Assembly: GCF_026000375.1 (NCBI RefSeq)
Contig: NZ_AP026708.1
Location: 2,501 to 66,500, forward strand
Length of the DNA: 64,000 nt
Source of the DNA: Pseudodesulfovibrio portus
Lineage (GTDB): Bacteria; Desulfobacterota; Desulfovibrionia; Desulfovibrionales; Desulfovibrionaceae
Direction: 5' to 3'
A program made the translations under genes and the position numbers. Position 1 is the first letter of the stretch, and the number at the start of each line of letters is the position of its first letter. Of the stretch, positions 40,835 through 52,941 are shown piece after piece. The notes beneath the pieces were generated by a model that saw only the letters and a program-made list of their open reading frames with translations, did no database searches and was not told the DNA's origin.

Positions 40835-41314
40835 CTATTCGTCGTCCGCCAGGGGCGGGTGCCGGTTCAGGTCGTAGAAGCCCATGAGGTCCATTTCAAG
40901 CGGGTAGCTCGGGATTTTCGAGAATTCGATGAAGCCGGTGGACTTGCCGCCGGAAATCTGGGTGAAACCGGTCAGGCCGGTCGGGACAGGGAAGGATATC
41001 GGCGCGGAACGAATGGACGTAAGCCTTGTGGAATATTGTGTTTTCAGGTAATCAATAAGGGTATGCCGTTCCGTGTCGGTAAAGGCCTCGAGGATGAAGA
41101 ACTTGCTTCCTTCCGGGTCGCCTGACGAGCCGTCGAGAGGAGCGCCCAGAAGGCGGTCCCAGTCCATGCCTTCGTATTCTTCCGGGTCCCACTTGGAACG
41201 GAACAGGTGGACCTCGACGTCGCGTCTGCCCTTGAAGCTCTTGATGACCATGGAGATGACAAAGGCGCGGTCGACGGGGAGGGTGGTGTCGGGATTCGTT
41301 ATGCTGATGTCCAT
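40835..41314 (-). CDS. Conserved protein of unknown function
   Basis: 159 residues, soluble, no signal. Mixed alpha/beta composition; segments RRDVEVHLFRSKWDPEEYEG and SGDPEGSKFFILEAFTDTE are notable but not from a family I know. GGAG lies eight bases before ATG. It is convergent with aat (three bases between stop codons) and divergent from uvrB. It could be a small sensor or PilZ-like domain, but no diagnostic residues are present. Confidence 0.72.
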   Translation of the reverse strand: MDISITNPDTTLPVDRAFVISMVIKSFKGRRDVEVHLFRSKWDPEEYEGMDWDRLLGAPLDGSSGDPEGSKFFILEAFTDTERHTLIDYLKTQYSTRLTSIRSAPISFPVPTGLTGFTQISGGKSTGFIEFSKIPSYPLEMDLMGFYDLNRHPPLADDE

Positions 41315-41400
41315 GGTGGTACTCCGGGTGGCTGTGATACTAATGTCACCTCGTTCATACGACTTTTGCCGGGCTATCTCAAGCCCTTGAAGAAATGTTC

Positions 41401-43401
<2,001 letters not shown>

Positions 43402-43404
43402 GCA

Positions 43405-44439
43405 ATGGCTGACTTGTTCCATAGACGAATGCTCCGGCTGAGAGCGAAGCTCGGCTCGTTCTGGAGTCTGGTTCTGGGCGCGATCTATATGTGCCTGGTA
43501 TTTTTCATCGGAATCGTTTTTTACATGACCTACGAGCACTGGAACTTCGTCAGTTCCTTTTACATGGTGGTCATCACCCTTTCCACGGTCGGCTTCATGG
43601 AGGTCCAGGAGCTTTCCGAGACGGGCAGGATGTTCACTTCGATCCTGATCATGGGCGGCGTGGGCGGTTTCATTTACATTGCGGGTGCCTTTGCGCAAGT
43701 CTTGATCGACGGGCGTCTGCAGATTCTGTGGGGTAGACACAAGATGATGAAGGAAATTAATAAGCTGAGAAATCATTTTATCATCTGCGGCCATGGCCGC
43801 ATCGGCAGCATCGTCGTCCAGGAGATTCGGGCGGACGGGCATGACGTGGTGGTCATCGAGCAGGATCCCGACCTCATCGACAAGATGGAGCAGGACGGCA
43901 TCTTGTGTATCGAAGGCGACGCCACCAGCGACGCCGTTCTCTTGAGCGCCGGGCTCCTGCATGCCAAATCCCTCATCTCCGCCCTGACCAGCGAGGCAGC
44001 CAATGTCTACGTCACGCTGACGGCCCGCCAACTCAATCCCGAGATCACCATCGTGGCCCGGGCCGGCGACAAGTCCCACATATCCCGGCTAGAGCTGGCC
44101 GGCGCCGATCGCGTGGTGCTGCCGCATTTCATCGGCGGACTGCGCATGGCCCAGAACGTGCTGCGCCCCACGGTGACCAACTTCATGGAGTTGGCCATGC
44201 GCGGCGGCATCGACCTCCAGATGGAGGAACTGGCTATTTCACCGGAGTCCGAGTTGGTGAACAAGGACCTCATCGAGTCCAAGATCAGGGCCAATTTCGA
44301 TTTGATCATCATCGCCATCAAGAAGGAAAACGGCGACATGATCTTCAACCCCGGCCCCAAGGAAGTGATCCACATGCGCGACACGCTCCTGGCCGTGGGC
44401 AAGAAATCGAACCTTTCCGCGATCAAGAAGATTCTCTAA
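43405..44439 (+). CDS. Potassium channel with RCK (TrkA-N/TrkA-C) domains
   Basis: 344 residues. Two membrane helices (~18-40 and ~74-95) flank a pore loop with T61-V62-G63-F64-M65 (ITLSTVGFMEV), in place of the usual TVGYG. RCK-N follows from ~117 (NHFIICGHGRIGSIVVQEI, Rossmann fold), then RCK-C (~250-340). Such 2TM-RCK proteins are MthK-like channels gated by ligands such as Ca2+ or nucleotides. The Met in the filter is unusual. Gene sits between uvrB and ligA. Confidence 0.92.
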   Translation: MADLFHRRMLRLRAKLGSFWSLVLGAIYMCLVFFIGIVFYMTYEHWNFVSSFYMVVITLSTVGFMEVQELSETGRMFTSILIMGGVGGFIYIAGAFAQVLIDGRLQILWGRHKMMKEINKLRNHFIICGHGRIGSIVVQEIRADGHDVVVIEQDPDLIDKMEQDGILCIEGDATSDAVLLSAGLLHAKSLISALTSEAANVYVTLTARQLNPEITIVARAGDKSHISRLELAGADRVVLPHFIGGLRMAQNVLRPTVTNFMELAMRGGIDLQMEELAISPESELVNKDLIESKIRANFDLIIIAIKKENGDMIFNPGPKEVIHMRDTLLAVGKKSNLSAIKKIL

Positions 44440-44452
44440 TAATTTAAAATAG

Positions 44453-46516
<2,064 letters not shown>

Positions 46517-46553
46517 AACATACATATTTTCAACTTGTTACATGGGGGGCACC

Positions 46554-47333
46554 ATGGGTGTGAATATCGTCGTTTTGGGCGCCAAGGGGCGCATGGGCAA
46601 CATGCTGGTCAACATGACCCTGGCCGACGAGGAACTGAACCTGGTTGGCGCGTGCGAGCGCAAGGGCAACACCGACGGCATGGTCTACGAGGACTGTGAG
46701 ATTTCGGATTGCCTGGAGGACCTCCTGCCCAAGGTGCCGGGCGCGGTGATCATCGACTTCACCTCTCCCGAGTCTTCCGTGGCCATGGCCGAGACCGCCG
46801 CCAAGTTCGGCAACCCGGCCGTCATCGGCACCACGGGTCTCGACAAGGACCAGCAGGCCGCCTTGGCCGAGTCCGCCAAAAAGACGCCCCTGTTCTGGGC
46901 CCCGAACATGTCCGTGGGCGTGAACATGCTGCTCAAGTTCATGCCGCAGCTGGTCCAGGCACTTGGCGGGGCCTATGACATGGAGATCGTGGAGACCCAC
47001 CATCGCATGAAGAAGGACTCTCCCAGCGGCACGGCCCTCAAGCTGGCCCAGTGCCTGGCCGAGGCGCGCGGCTGGGAGTACGACGACGTCAAGAAGCATT
47101 GCCGGGACGGCATCATCGGCGAGCGCCCCAAAAACGAGATCGGCGTGCAGACCTTGCGCGGCGGCGACGTGGTCGGCGAGCATACCATGTATTTCTTCGG
47201 GCCGGGCGAGCGCATCGAGGTCACCCATCGCGCCCACTCGCGCGAGACCTTTGCCGCCGGAGCCCTGCGCGCCGCCAAGTGGCTGTCCGGGCAGAAGGCG
47301 GGGCGGCTGTATTCCATGGCGGATGTCTTCTAA
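46554..47333 (+). CDS. dapB: 4-hydroxy-tetrahydrodipicolinate reductase
   Basis: 259 residues. Second step of the lysine/diaminopimelate branch. N-terminal Rossmann motif [14 protein letters not shown], catalytic region [19 protein letters not shown] (His-His and Lys of the active site), and C-terminal [22 protein letters not shown] lies five bases before ATG 46554, better than the in-frame ATG 46542. Followed by a terminator. Confidence 0.97.
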   Translation: MGVNIVVLGAKGRMGNMLVNMTLADEELNLVGACERKGNTDGMVYEDCEISDCLEDLLPKVPGAVIIDFTSPESSVAMAETAAKFGNPAVIGTTGLDKDQQAALAESAKKTPLFWAPNMSVGVNMLLKFMPQLVQALGGAYDMEIVETHHRMKKDSPSGTALKLAQCLAEARGWEYDDVKKHCRDGIIGERPKNEIGVQTLRGGDVVGEHTMYFFGPGERIEVTHRAHSRETFAAGALRAAKWLSGQKAGRLYSMADVF

Positions 47334-47352
47334 TTATTTCGGTAAATAGGAT

Positions 47353-47392
47353 AAAAAAAGGAAGCCTGCCTTGGTCGGTTTCCTTTTTTTTA
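47353..47392 (+). terminator. intrinsic terminator after dapB
   Basis: AAAAAAAGGAA and TTCCTTTTTTT form the stem. GCCTGCC in its loop (47364-47370) can instead pair with GGCAGGC (47394-47400), which lies just before the MATE start codon. Confidence 0.8.
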
Positions 47393-47402
47393 CGGCAGGC
47401 GC

Positions 47403-48737
47403 ATGGACAACTCGCAGACCCATTCATTCAAAGACAGGCCCAATCGGACCCTGATCCGGCTGGCCGTGCCCGTACTCTTTTCCCTGGTGGCCGAACCGCT
47501 CGTCGGGCTGGCGGATACCGCGTTTGTGGCCCGGCTGCCGGGATCCGAGCCGGTGGCCGCACTGGGTATCGGCACCGTGGCCTTCACATCGATCTTCTGG
47601 GCCTTCACCTTTTTGGGCATCGGCACCCAGACCGAGGTGGCCCAGGCCGTGGGTGGCGGGGACCGGGAGCGTGCGGTGAAGGTGGTCTCCCTGGCGTCGC
47701 TGCTGGCCGCACTGATCGGCGTAATCCTGATGGGGGCGATGGCCTTTCTTCCTCCCATCGCTTCCCTGTTCGGGGGCGTTGGGGCGGTCAATGACCTTGC
47801 CTGCGAGTACATGTTTTTCCGGTTGCTCGGTGCGCCCGCCGTGTTGGTGTCCCTGGCCTGTTTCGGTGGGCTGCGCGGTGTGCAGGACATGCGCACCCCC
47901 TTGTTCGTGGCCGTCGCCGTCAACGTGGTCAACGTCGGCCTGGACTGGTTGCTCATCTTCGGTTCGGGGTCAATCCCGTCCATGGGCGTGGCCGGAGCGG
48001 CCATCGCCAGCACGGTGAGCCAATGGCTGGGGGCTGTCTGGTGCCTGTTTGCGGTGCATCGGAGAATCGGCCTGACCTGGCGTATGAAAGGGGCGGGATT
48101 CGCCCGGTTGATGCAGGTGGGCGGCGACCTGTTCCTGCGCACGGGCGGAGTGCTCGTCTTTCTGGCCCTGTGTACCAGGGTGGCCAACCGGGGCGGCCCG
48201 GACCAGGGGGCGGCATATCAGGCCATCAGGCAGTTCTTCATCTTTTCCGCGCTCTTCCTCGATGCCTTTGCCATCACCGGCCAGAGCCTTGTCGGGTATT
48301 TCCTCGGGGCAGGGGACCGGTTCCAGGCCCGGCGGGTGGCTCGGTCCGTGTGCTTGTGGAGTTTCGGCACCGGCGTGGCCCTGTGTCTCGCCATGGTGAC
48401 CCTGGAAGAGGGGGTTGCCTGGCTGCTGGTGCCGCCGGAGGCCTACGCTGTGTTCGGCCCGGGGTGGCTGGTGGTGTCCCTGATGCAGCCGGTGGGATCG
48501 TTGTCTTTCGCCACCGACGGTATCCATTGGGGAACGGGCGATTTTCGCTATCTGCGCAATTCCATGCTTGTGGCCTCGGTTGTTGCCGGGGCGTGCGTGT
48601 TGGTCGTCGACTCCCTGCGTCCCGATTACGTCCTGGTCTACATCTGGCTGGCAACGGCGTTGTGGACGTTCATCCGCGCCGGGTTCGGCATGGTCCGCAT
48701 CTGGCCGGGCATGGGCGACGCGCCTCTCGGAAAATGA
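47403..48737 (+). CDS. MATE-family multidrug/toxin exporter
   Basis: 444 residues with about twelve membrane helices in two related halves. MatE features: LIRLAVPVLFSLVAEPLVGL with TAFVARLPGSEPVAALG, and in the second half RTGGVLVFLALCTRVA and DAFAITGQSLVGYFLGAGD. It exports cationic compounds or metabolites with Na+ or H+; substrate unknown. ATG is ten bases after the dapB terminator and has only a weak ribosome site (GGCAGGC). Confidence 0.93.
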   Translation: MDNSQTHSFKDRPNRTLIRLAVPVLFSLVAEPLVGLADTAFVARLPGSEPVAALGIGTVAFTSIFWAFTFLGIGTQTEVAQAVGGGDRERAVKVVSLASLLAALIGVILMGAMAFLPPIASLFGGVGAVNDLACEYMFFRLLGAPAVLVSLACFGGLRGVQDMRTPLFVAVAVNVVNVGLDWLLIFGSGSIPSMGVAGAAIASTVSQWLGAVWCLFAVHRRIGLTWRMKGAGFARLMQVGGDLFLRTGGVLVFLALCTRVANRGGPDQGAAYQAIRQFFIFSALFLDAFAITGQSLVGYFLGAGDRFQARRVARSVCLWSFGTGVALCLAMVTLEEGVAWLLVPPEAYAVFGPGWLVVSLMQPVGSLSFATDGIHWGTGDFRYLRNSMLVASVVAGACVLVVDSLRPDYVLVYIWLATALWTFIRAGFGMVRIWPGMGDAPLGK

Positions 48738-48761
48738 AAAACCCGCCGGTAGGCGGGTTGT
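48736..48761 (+). terminator. hairpin after the MATE gene
   Basis: AACCCGCC and GGCGGGTT form an 8-bp stem around GGTA, preceded by an A-run and followed by few T, so it may act better on the minus strand for the HPt gene. Confidence 0.6.
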
Positions 48762-48782
48762 GAAGGCCGGATTGGTCCGTGT

Positions 48783-49127
48783 CTAGTTGTTTGCCAGGAA
48801 ATTGAACATGAAGGCGTAGGCGTGGCGCATTTCCGCCTCCAGTTCACCCATGTGGGTCATGGCGGCGTCCATGTCCCTGGCCTTGGAGGCGTTTTCCAGG
48901 GCCAGGCAGCATTGGCGCACGCGTTCGACGCCGATGGTGGCGGCCCCGCCTTTGAGGGAGTGGGCCAGGTGGCGGAGCCTTTCCACGTCACGGGAATCCA
49001 GGGCGTCCTTGATTTCCATGATGCGCTTGGGTTCCTGGGAGATGAACACGGTGAACATCCGTTTCAAAAACGGGCGTTTGCCGGACATTGACTCCAGAAA
49101 TTTGCTGTCGATGATCTCTTGTTCCAT
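48783..49127 (-). CDS. Stand-alone HPt (histidine phosphotransfer) protein
   Basis: 114 residues. The HPt motif HLAHSLKGGAATIG places the phosphorylatable residue at His56. The protein is otherwise a four-helix bundle and would relay phosphate between a hybrid sensor kinase and a response regulator, neither encoded nearby. AAGG precedes ATG. It is divergent from the periplasmic binding protein at 49402. Confidence 0.92.
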   Translation of the reverse strand: MEQEIIDSKFLESMSGKRPFLKRMFTVFISQEPKRIMEIKDALDSRDVERLRHLAHSLKGGAATIGVERVRQCCLALENASKARDMDAAMTHMGELEAEMRHAYAFMFNFLANN

Positions 49128-49401
49128 TTTTTACCTTCAGCGAGGGCGATCAATCCCTATCGTAATTTCACCCTATACTCGCAGGCGGGATTTCCGGCAA
49201 CACCTTTTGAAAAAAAGGTGTCTGCTCGCTGGATGGGATTGCATGTGAACCGTCCGGAACCGGTGATGGACCATTTGTGAGTTAAGAAATATTGATGTTG
49301 TATGGTTTGGCGTATGGACGTATGGTTATAACCATCTGGAACGGCGGAATTGAATGTCTTATTCTTATTCAATGGGGGATTGCAGGGGGTCGGTGGAATA
49401 C
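49128..49401. other. intergenic region between HPt and periplasmic binding protein genes
   Basis: 274 bases. It holds a perfect hairpin, ACACCTTTT-GAAA-AAAAGGTGT (49200-49221), with a GNRA-type tetraloop and no T-run, thus not an ordinary terminator. It would lie in the leader of the HPt gene or in an unmarked RNA. An AT-rich stretch around 49285-49310 probably contains the plus-strand promoter. Nothing else is supported. Confidence 0.5.
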
Positions 49402-50160
49402 GTGCATAGCCGTTTTTTTCAATTCATTCTTTTGGTCCTTTCCCTGGTCATCGTTCTGTCCCCCGGTCCGTCGATGGCCGGGAACACGGTGACGTTTGCC
49501 CTTTTCTCTCGAGAGTGGGCTCCTTTCGAGATGATCGTTGACGGGGAACCCGTCGGCGCGGCCGTCGAGCTTTTCAAGGCGTTGATGCCGCCGGACGTCG
49601 AGACCACGGTCGAGTTGTGTCCCTCTCCCCGAAGCAAGTTGCGGGAGCCCTCCGGGCCCGTGTTCGCGCGGCTGGAAAGTCGGGAGTGGGTCAAGGATGC
49701 CGAGAACTTTCTGTGGAGCGAGCCCGTGACGAGCGTGAAGACCGTCATGTACTCTTCAAAAACAAATCCTCGGGAATATGCCGGGGATGCCAGTCTGTAC
49801 GGCTTGACCGTCGGCTGCATCAAGGGTTTCGTATACCCGATCGCGGAGCATCTTTTCGCCAGAGGGAAGGTCGTCCGATATGACGTGAATGACGATCTCA
49901 TCCTGTTGCGGATGGTCAAGGCGGGCCGGGTGGACGTGGCCTTTTTCGACGATATCTCCATCGCCTGGATGATCAGTAAATCCGAAGAGATGAACAATAG
50001 TGACTTTCACATTGCCGGCAACCATCTCGGCAGCGAGGACTTGCGGTTCTTCTTCAGCAAGCACAAGGCGTGGGAGGAACGGCTGCCCGAGATCAACCGG
50101 CTGATCAGGGAAAAACGGGCGGACGGAACCATTGACGCCATCATCAACCGGTACCGCTAA
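49402..50160 (+). CDS. Periplasmic solute-binding protein, SBP_bac_3-like
   Basis: 252 residues. Signal peptide of ~27 residues (HSRFFQFILLVLSLVIVL, then PSMA cleavage) precedes a two-lobed binding-protein fold: VTFALFSREWAPFEMIVDGE, a short second lobe with LTVGCIKGFVYPIAE, VDVAFFDDISIAWMI and FFFSKHKAWEERLPEINRLI. No transporter gene adjoins. It may serve as a stand-alone sensor. GTG 49402 with GGTGGA is preferred; ATG 49354 and GTG 49393 are alternatives. Confidence 0.8.
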   Translation: MHSRFFQFILLVLSLVIVLSPGPSMAGNTVTFALFSREWAPFEMIVDGEPVGAAVELFKALMPPDVETTVELCPSPRSKLREPSGPVFARLESREWVKDAENFLWSEPVTSVKTVMYSSKTNPREYAGDASLYGLTVGCIKGFVYPIAEHLFARGKVVRYDVNDDLILLRMVKAGRVDVAFFDDISIAWMISKSEEMNNSDFHIAGNHLGSEDLRFFFSKHKAWEERLPEINRLIREKRADGTIDAIINRYR

Positions 50161-50176
50161 CCGTTGCGTCATGAAA

Positions 50177-50213
50177 ACAAAAAAGGGTGGAGGCTTGTGC
50201 CCCCACCCTTTTT
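50177..50213. terminator. bidirectional terminator between the binding-protein and ACT genes
   Basis: AAAAAGGGTGG-GGC and GCC-CCACCCTTTTT form a long stem with A and T tails, suitable for both convergent genes. Confidence 0.88.
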
Positions 50214-50230
50214 TACGTGATTCGAAATGG

Positions 50231-50662
50231 CTACATGCTGTAGAGCTTGTCGCCCGGGATGGTGGTGATGCCGTTTTTCTGCAACAGCTCGATGCCCTGG
50301 TCGGTGCGGTCGAAGCGGAAGATCAGCACGGCTGAGTTGCCGGACTGCTGCACGAAGGCGTACATGTACTCCACGTTGATGCCCGCTTCCTGAAGCATGG
50401 CCAGGATGTTGTTCAGGCCACCGGGCTCGTCCGTGACTTCGACGGCCACCACCGAGGTCCGGCCCACGGTGAACCCCGCGTCCTTGAGCTTGGTCTTGGC
50501 GGTTTCGAAATCGGATACGATCAGCCGCAGGATGCCGAAGTCCGAGGTGTCGGCCAGGGACAGGGCGCGGATGTTCACGCCCGCTTCGGACAGGATGCGG
50601 GTGACCTCGGCCAGTCGACCGGCTCGGTTTTCCAGGAATATGGAGAGTTGATCTACTTTCAT
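50231..50662 (-). CDS. Tandem ACT-domain protein
   Basis: 143 residues, two ACT domains (~1-70, ~72-140): [20 protein letters not shown] with [20 protein letters not shown], and [19 protein letters not shown] with [15 protein letters not shown] domains bind amino acids and control enzymes allosterically. The gene lies 26 bases after paaK on the same strand, a known pairing in anaerobes. With the Phe-codon leader upstream of paaK, phenylalanine or another aromatic amino acid is a plausible ligand (inference). AAGGAG precedes ATG 50662. Confidence 0.92.
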   Translation of the reverse strand: MKVDQLSIFLENRAGRLAEVTRILSEAGVNIRALSLADTSDFGILRLIVSDFETAKTKLKDAGFTVGRTSVVAVEVTDEPGGLNNILAMLQEAGINVEYMYAFVQQSGNSAVLIFRFDRTDQGIELLQKNGITTIPGDKLYSM

Positions 50663-50688
50663 GGTATTCTCCTTGTTCGTTGGCATTG

Positions 50689-51993
50689 TTAGCCCTCTTT
50701 CCTCTTGTCGATGATCCGCTTGGCCTTGCCCATGGACCGTTCGATGGTCTTGGGCTCCACCAGCTTGACCTTGGCGGTGACGCCGAGGAATTCCTTAATG
50801 TTTTTCATTACCTTTGATTCCATCTTCTGTAAACTCTTGATCTCGTCCGAGAAGATGGATTCATTGACCTCCACCTGAACCTCCAGGGAGTCGAGGTTGC
50901 CCTGGCGCTCAACGATGAGCTGGTAGTGTGGGGTCAATCCCTCGGTCTCGATGAGGATGGACTCGATCTGGGACGGGAACACGTTGACGCCGCGAATGAT
51001 GAGCATGTCGTCGGAGCGGCCGGTGACGCGCTTCATGCGGGCCGTGGTGCGGCCGCATTTGCACGGAGTGGTGTTCAGGGTCGTCAGGTCGCGGGTGCGA
51101 TAGCGGATGAGCGGGATGCCTTCCTTGGTCAGGGTGGTGAAGACGAGTTCGCCTTCCTCGCCCGGTGCGACGGGTTCGCCGGTCTGCGGGTCGATGGTCT
51201 CGGCCAGGAAATGGTCCTCCTGGATGTGCAGGCCGTCCTGGGCCTCGTGACACTCGATGGCCACGCCCGGACCCATGATCTCGGACAGGCCGTAGATGTC
51301 GATGGCCGTGATGCCGAGTTTCTTTTCGATTTCAAGCCGCATCTCGTTTGTCCACGGTTCGGCGCCGAAAATGCCGATCCTGAGCGGCAGCTCCCGGATG
51401 TCGATGCCCAGTTCCTGGCCGGTCTCGGCGAGGAACAGGGCGTAGGACGGGGTGCAGCAGATGACGTCGGGCATGAAGTCCTTGAGCAGGGTGACCTGGC
51501 GGCGGGTGGCGCCGCCGGAGATGGGCACGACCGTGGCGCCCAGCGCTTCGGCGCCGTAGTGCGCGCCCAGGCCGCCCGTGAACAGGCCGTAGCCGTAGGC
51601 GTTGTGGACGGTATCGGAGGCGGAGGCGCCTGCCGCCATGAAGCAGCGGGCCATAAGCTCGCCCCAGTTCTCGATGTCGCGCTTGGTATAACCGACCACG
51701 GTGGCCGTGCCGGTGGTGCCGGAGGAGGAGTGGATGCGCACGATCTGGTCCTTGGGCACCGCGAACAAGCCGAAGGGATACTGGTCGCGCAGGTCCTGCT
51801 TGACGGTGAACGGCAGCAGGGTGATGTCCTTCAGGGTCTTGATGTCCTGCGGCTTGATCCCTTTTTCATCAAATTTCTTCTTGTAGAACGGGACGTTGGC
51901 ATACACCCGTTCACACAGCGCCTGAAGCCGCCTGAGCTGGACCAGTTCCAGTTCCTCACGGGGCATGGTTTCGTTTTTTACATCGTAGATCAT
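50689..51993 (-). CDS. paaK: Phenylacetate-CoA ligase (arylacetate-CoA ligase)
   Basis: 434 residues, adenylate-forming enzyme making aryl-CoA from aryl acetate and ATP. Motifs: the AMP-binding loop [18 protein letters not shown] (~95-112), [32 protein letters not shown], and the C-terminal hinge [22 protein letters not shown] 51993 has AAGGAGG at proper spacing; upstream in-frame codons lie within the attenuator leader. Downstream is the ACT gene. No indolepyruvate ferredoxin oxidoreductase genes occur in the window. Regulation by Phe-dependent attenuation is proposed from the leader. Confidence 0.95.
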   Translation of the reverse strand: MIYDVKNETMPREELELVQLRRLQALCERVYANVPFYKKKFDEKGIKPQDIKTLKDITLLPFTVKQDLRDQYPFGLFAVPKDQIVRIHSSSGTTGTATVVGYTKRDIENWGELMARCFMAAGASASDTVHNAYGYGLFTGGLGAHYGAEALGATVVPISGGATRRQVTLLKDFMPDVICCTPSYALFLAETGQELGIDIRELPLRIGIFGAEPWTNEMRLEIEKKLGITAIDIYGLSEIMGPGVAIECHEAQDGLHIQEDHFLAETIDPQTGEPVAPGEEGELVFTTLTKEGIPLIRYRTRDLTTLNTTPCKCGRTTARMKRVTGRSDDMLIIRGVNVFPSQIESILIETEGLTPHYQLIVERQGNLDSLEVQVEVNESIFSDEIKSLQKMESKVMKNIKEFLGVTAKVKLVEPKTIERSMGKAKRIIDKRKEG

Positions 51994-52044
51994 CCCTTCA
52001 ACCTCCTTCGGTCGGACCTGATCGTCCGTTTCTCTTTCCCTCTC

Positions 52045-52077
52045 AAATAAAAAACCACGGTCTTTCCAGCCCGTGGT
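52045..52077 (-). terminator. attenuator terminator (3:4 hairpin) in the paaK leader
   Basis: On the minus strand ACCACGG (52077-52071) and CCGTGGT (52060-52054) pair around a ten-base loop, followed by TTTTTTATTT. It lies 60 bases before the paaK start codon with no annotated gene upstream on that strand, so it is a leader terminator. Confidence 0.85.
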
Positions 52078-52133
52078 CCCTGTCGGCATTGCTTTGCCAG
52101 TTCAAACTCCACGAGCCTCCGTCAGAAGCCCGT
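52069..52133 (-). promoter_or_regulatory. paaK attenuator: pause (1:2) and antiterminator (2:3) pairings
   Basis: Minus-strand segments: 1 = ACGGGCTT (52133-52126), 2 = AGGCTCGTGG (52118-52109), 3 = CCACGGGC (52076-52069), 4 = the terminator 3' arm. Segment 1 pairs with 2 over 8 bp (with two wobbles), with the leader stop codon in the loop; 2 pairs with 3 over 8-9 bp (one or two wobbles); 3 pairs with 4. Segments 1 and 3 share ACGGGCT, as in classical attenuators. The 2:3 loop holds a nested GGCA/TGCC hairpin. Confidence 0.8.
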
Positions 52134-52169
52134 AAAAAAGAACGCATGCGAAGATGGACATTTTTGCAT
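52122..52169 (-). CDS. Phe-rich leader peptide of the paaK attenuator
   Basis: A 15-codon frame, MQKCPSSHAFFFTGF, with codons TTC-TTT-TTT, then ACG-GGC-TTC and TGA. It resembles the PheL leader peptide of enterobacteria, which also ends in a Phe run followed by Thr. The Phe codons end right before segment 1 of the attenuator, so a ribosome stalled there for lack of Phe-tRNA would cover segment 1 and free segment 2 to pair with 3. No strong Shine-Dalgarno is seen; GGGG is 12 bases upstream. Translation is thus inferred. Confidence 0.7.
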   Translation of the reverse strand: MQKCPSSHAFFFTGF

Positions 52170-52176
52170 AGGCGTG

Positions 52177-52205
52177 AGATTGCCCCATGTTCCCTACCGC
52201 GTCAA
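52177..52205 (-). promoter_or_regulatory. candidate promoter of the paaK leader
   Basis: On the minus strand TTGACG (52205-52200), a 17-base spacer, then CAATCT (52182-52177). It would start transcription at or within a base or two of the leader ATG, giving a leaderless message. A second candidate further upstream is TGTAAT near 52290 with TTGTTG 16 bases before it, which would leave about 110 bases of leader. Confidence 0.4.
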
Positions 52206-52332
52206 GGGGTTTGTCGTTGCAGGCCGGTTGGATAAAGGGGGTGCCGCACCGTGCCGGGAGGCCCGTCCGACATTGCGGATTGGCGCAAAGTGCATTACAG
52301 CCTGAGAGGATGACCCAACAATCGGAGGGAGC

Positions 52333-52920
52333 ATGAATTTCAGAGAATTGGTTGAGCGGAACAGGACGCGGAGAAAATTCGACCAGTCAAAGATTCTGGA
52401 TGCCAGGATATTGGTTGATCTGGTGGAGTTGACGCGCTTTGTGCCCTCGGGTGCGAACAAGCAGCCTTTGAAATATGCGGTGACCGCCGACCCCGGCCTG
52501 TGCGCGGAGATTTTCCCCCTGCTGGGCTGGGCGGCGTACCTCAAGGATTGGAACGGTCCGGAGGAGGGCGAGCGTCCCACCGGCTACATCACCATCATGC
52601 TGGACAAGAACATTGCCGACGCGCCCGGCTGCGACCATGGCATCGCCAGTCAGACCATCATGCTCGGGGCCGTGGAAAAGGGCCTGGGAGGCTGCATCAT
52701 CGCCACGGTCAACAGGAAGAAGCTGGCCCGAATTCTCGACCTGCCGGACAACCTCGAGATCCTGTTGGTTCTCGCCTTGGGCGTCCCGGCCCAGAAGGTG
52801 GTGGTGGAATCGCTTCCCCCGGACGGCGACATCAAGTATTGGACCGGTGACGACGGCAATCATCACGTGCCCAAGCGCAGCCTGGATGAATTGCTCGTCG
52901 GATGTTTTCCAAAAGAATAG
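52333..52920 (+). CDS. Nitroreductase-family flavoprotein
   Basis: 195 residues. FMN-binding fold with the N-terminal arginines RNRTRRKFDQSKI, the active-site segment TRFVPSGANKQPLKYAV, and GIASQTIMLGAVEKGLGGCII. Such enzymes reduce nitro compounds, quinones or other acceptors with NAD(P)H; the substrate is unknown. CGGAGGGAGC precedes ATG. Its promoter shares the intergenic region with the paaK leader on the other strand. Confidence 0.9.
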   Translation: MNFRELVERNRTRRKFDQSKILDARILVDLVELTRFVPSGANKQPLKYAVTADPGLCAEIFPLLGWAAYLKDWNGPEEGERPTGYITIMLDKNIADAPGCDHGIASQTIMLGAVEKGLGGCIIATVNRKKLARILDLPDNLEILLVLALGVPAQKVVVESLPPDGDIKYWTGDDGNHHVPKRSLDELLVGCFPKE

Positions 52921-52941
52921 ATTGATATGTGAGGATACAAA

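Noticed and set aside
47440..48737. MATE gene as flippase MurJ or Wzx
   Set aside because: The two MatE repeats and the conserved helix-1 region fit MATE exporters better; no peptidoglycan or polysaccharide genes adjoin.
52112..52159. Alternative leader ORF in another frame (starting ATGTCC, about 19 codons)
   Set aside because: It has no Phe run, its stop lies beyond segment 2 and it would disrupt the attenuator geometry; the frame ending FFFTGF fits far better. Kept as a less likely alternative.
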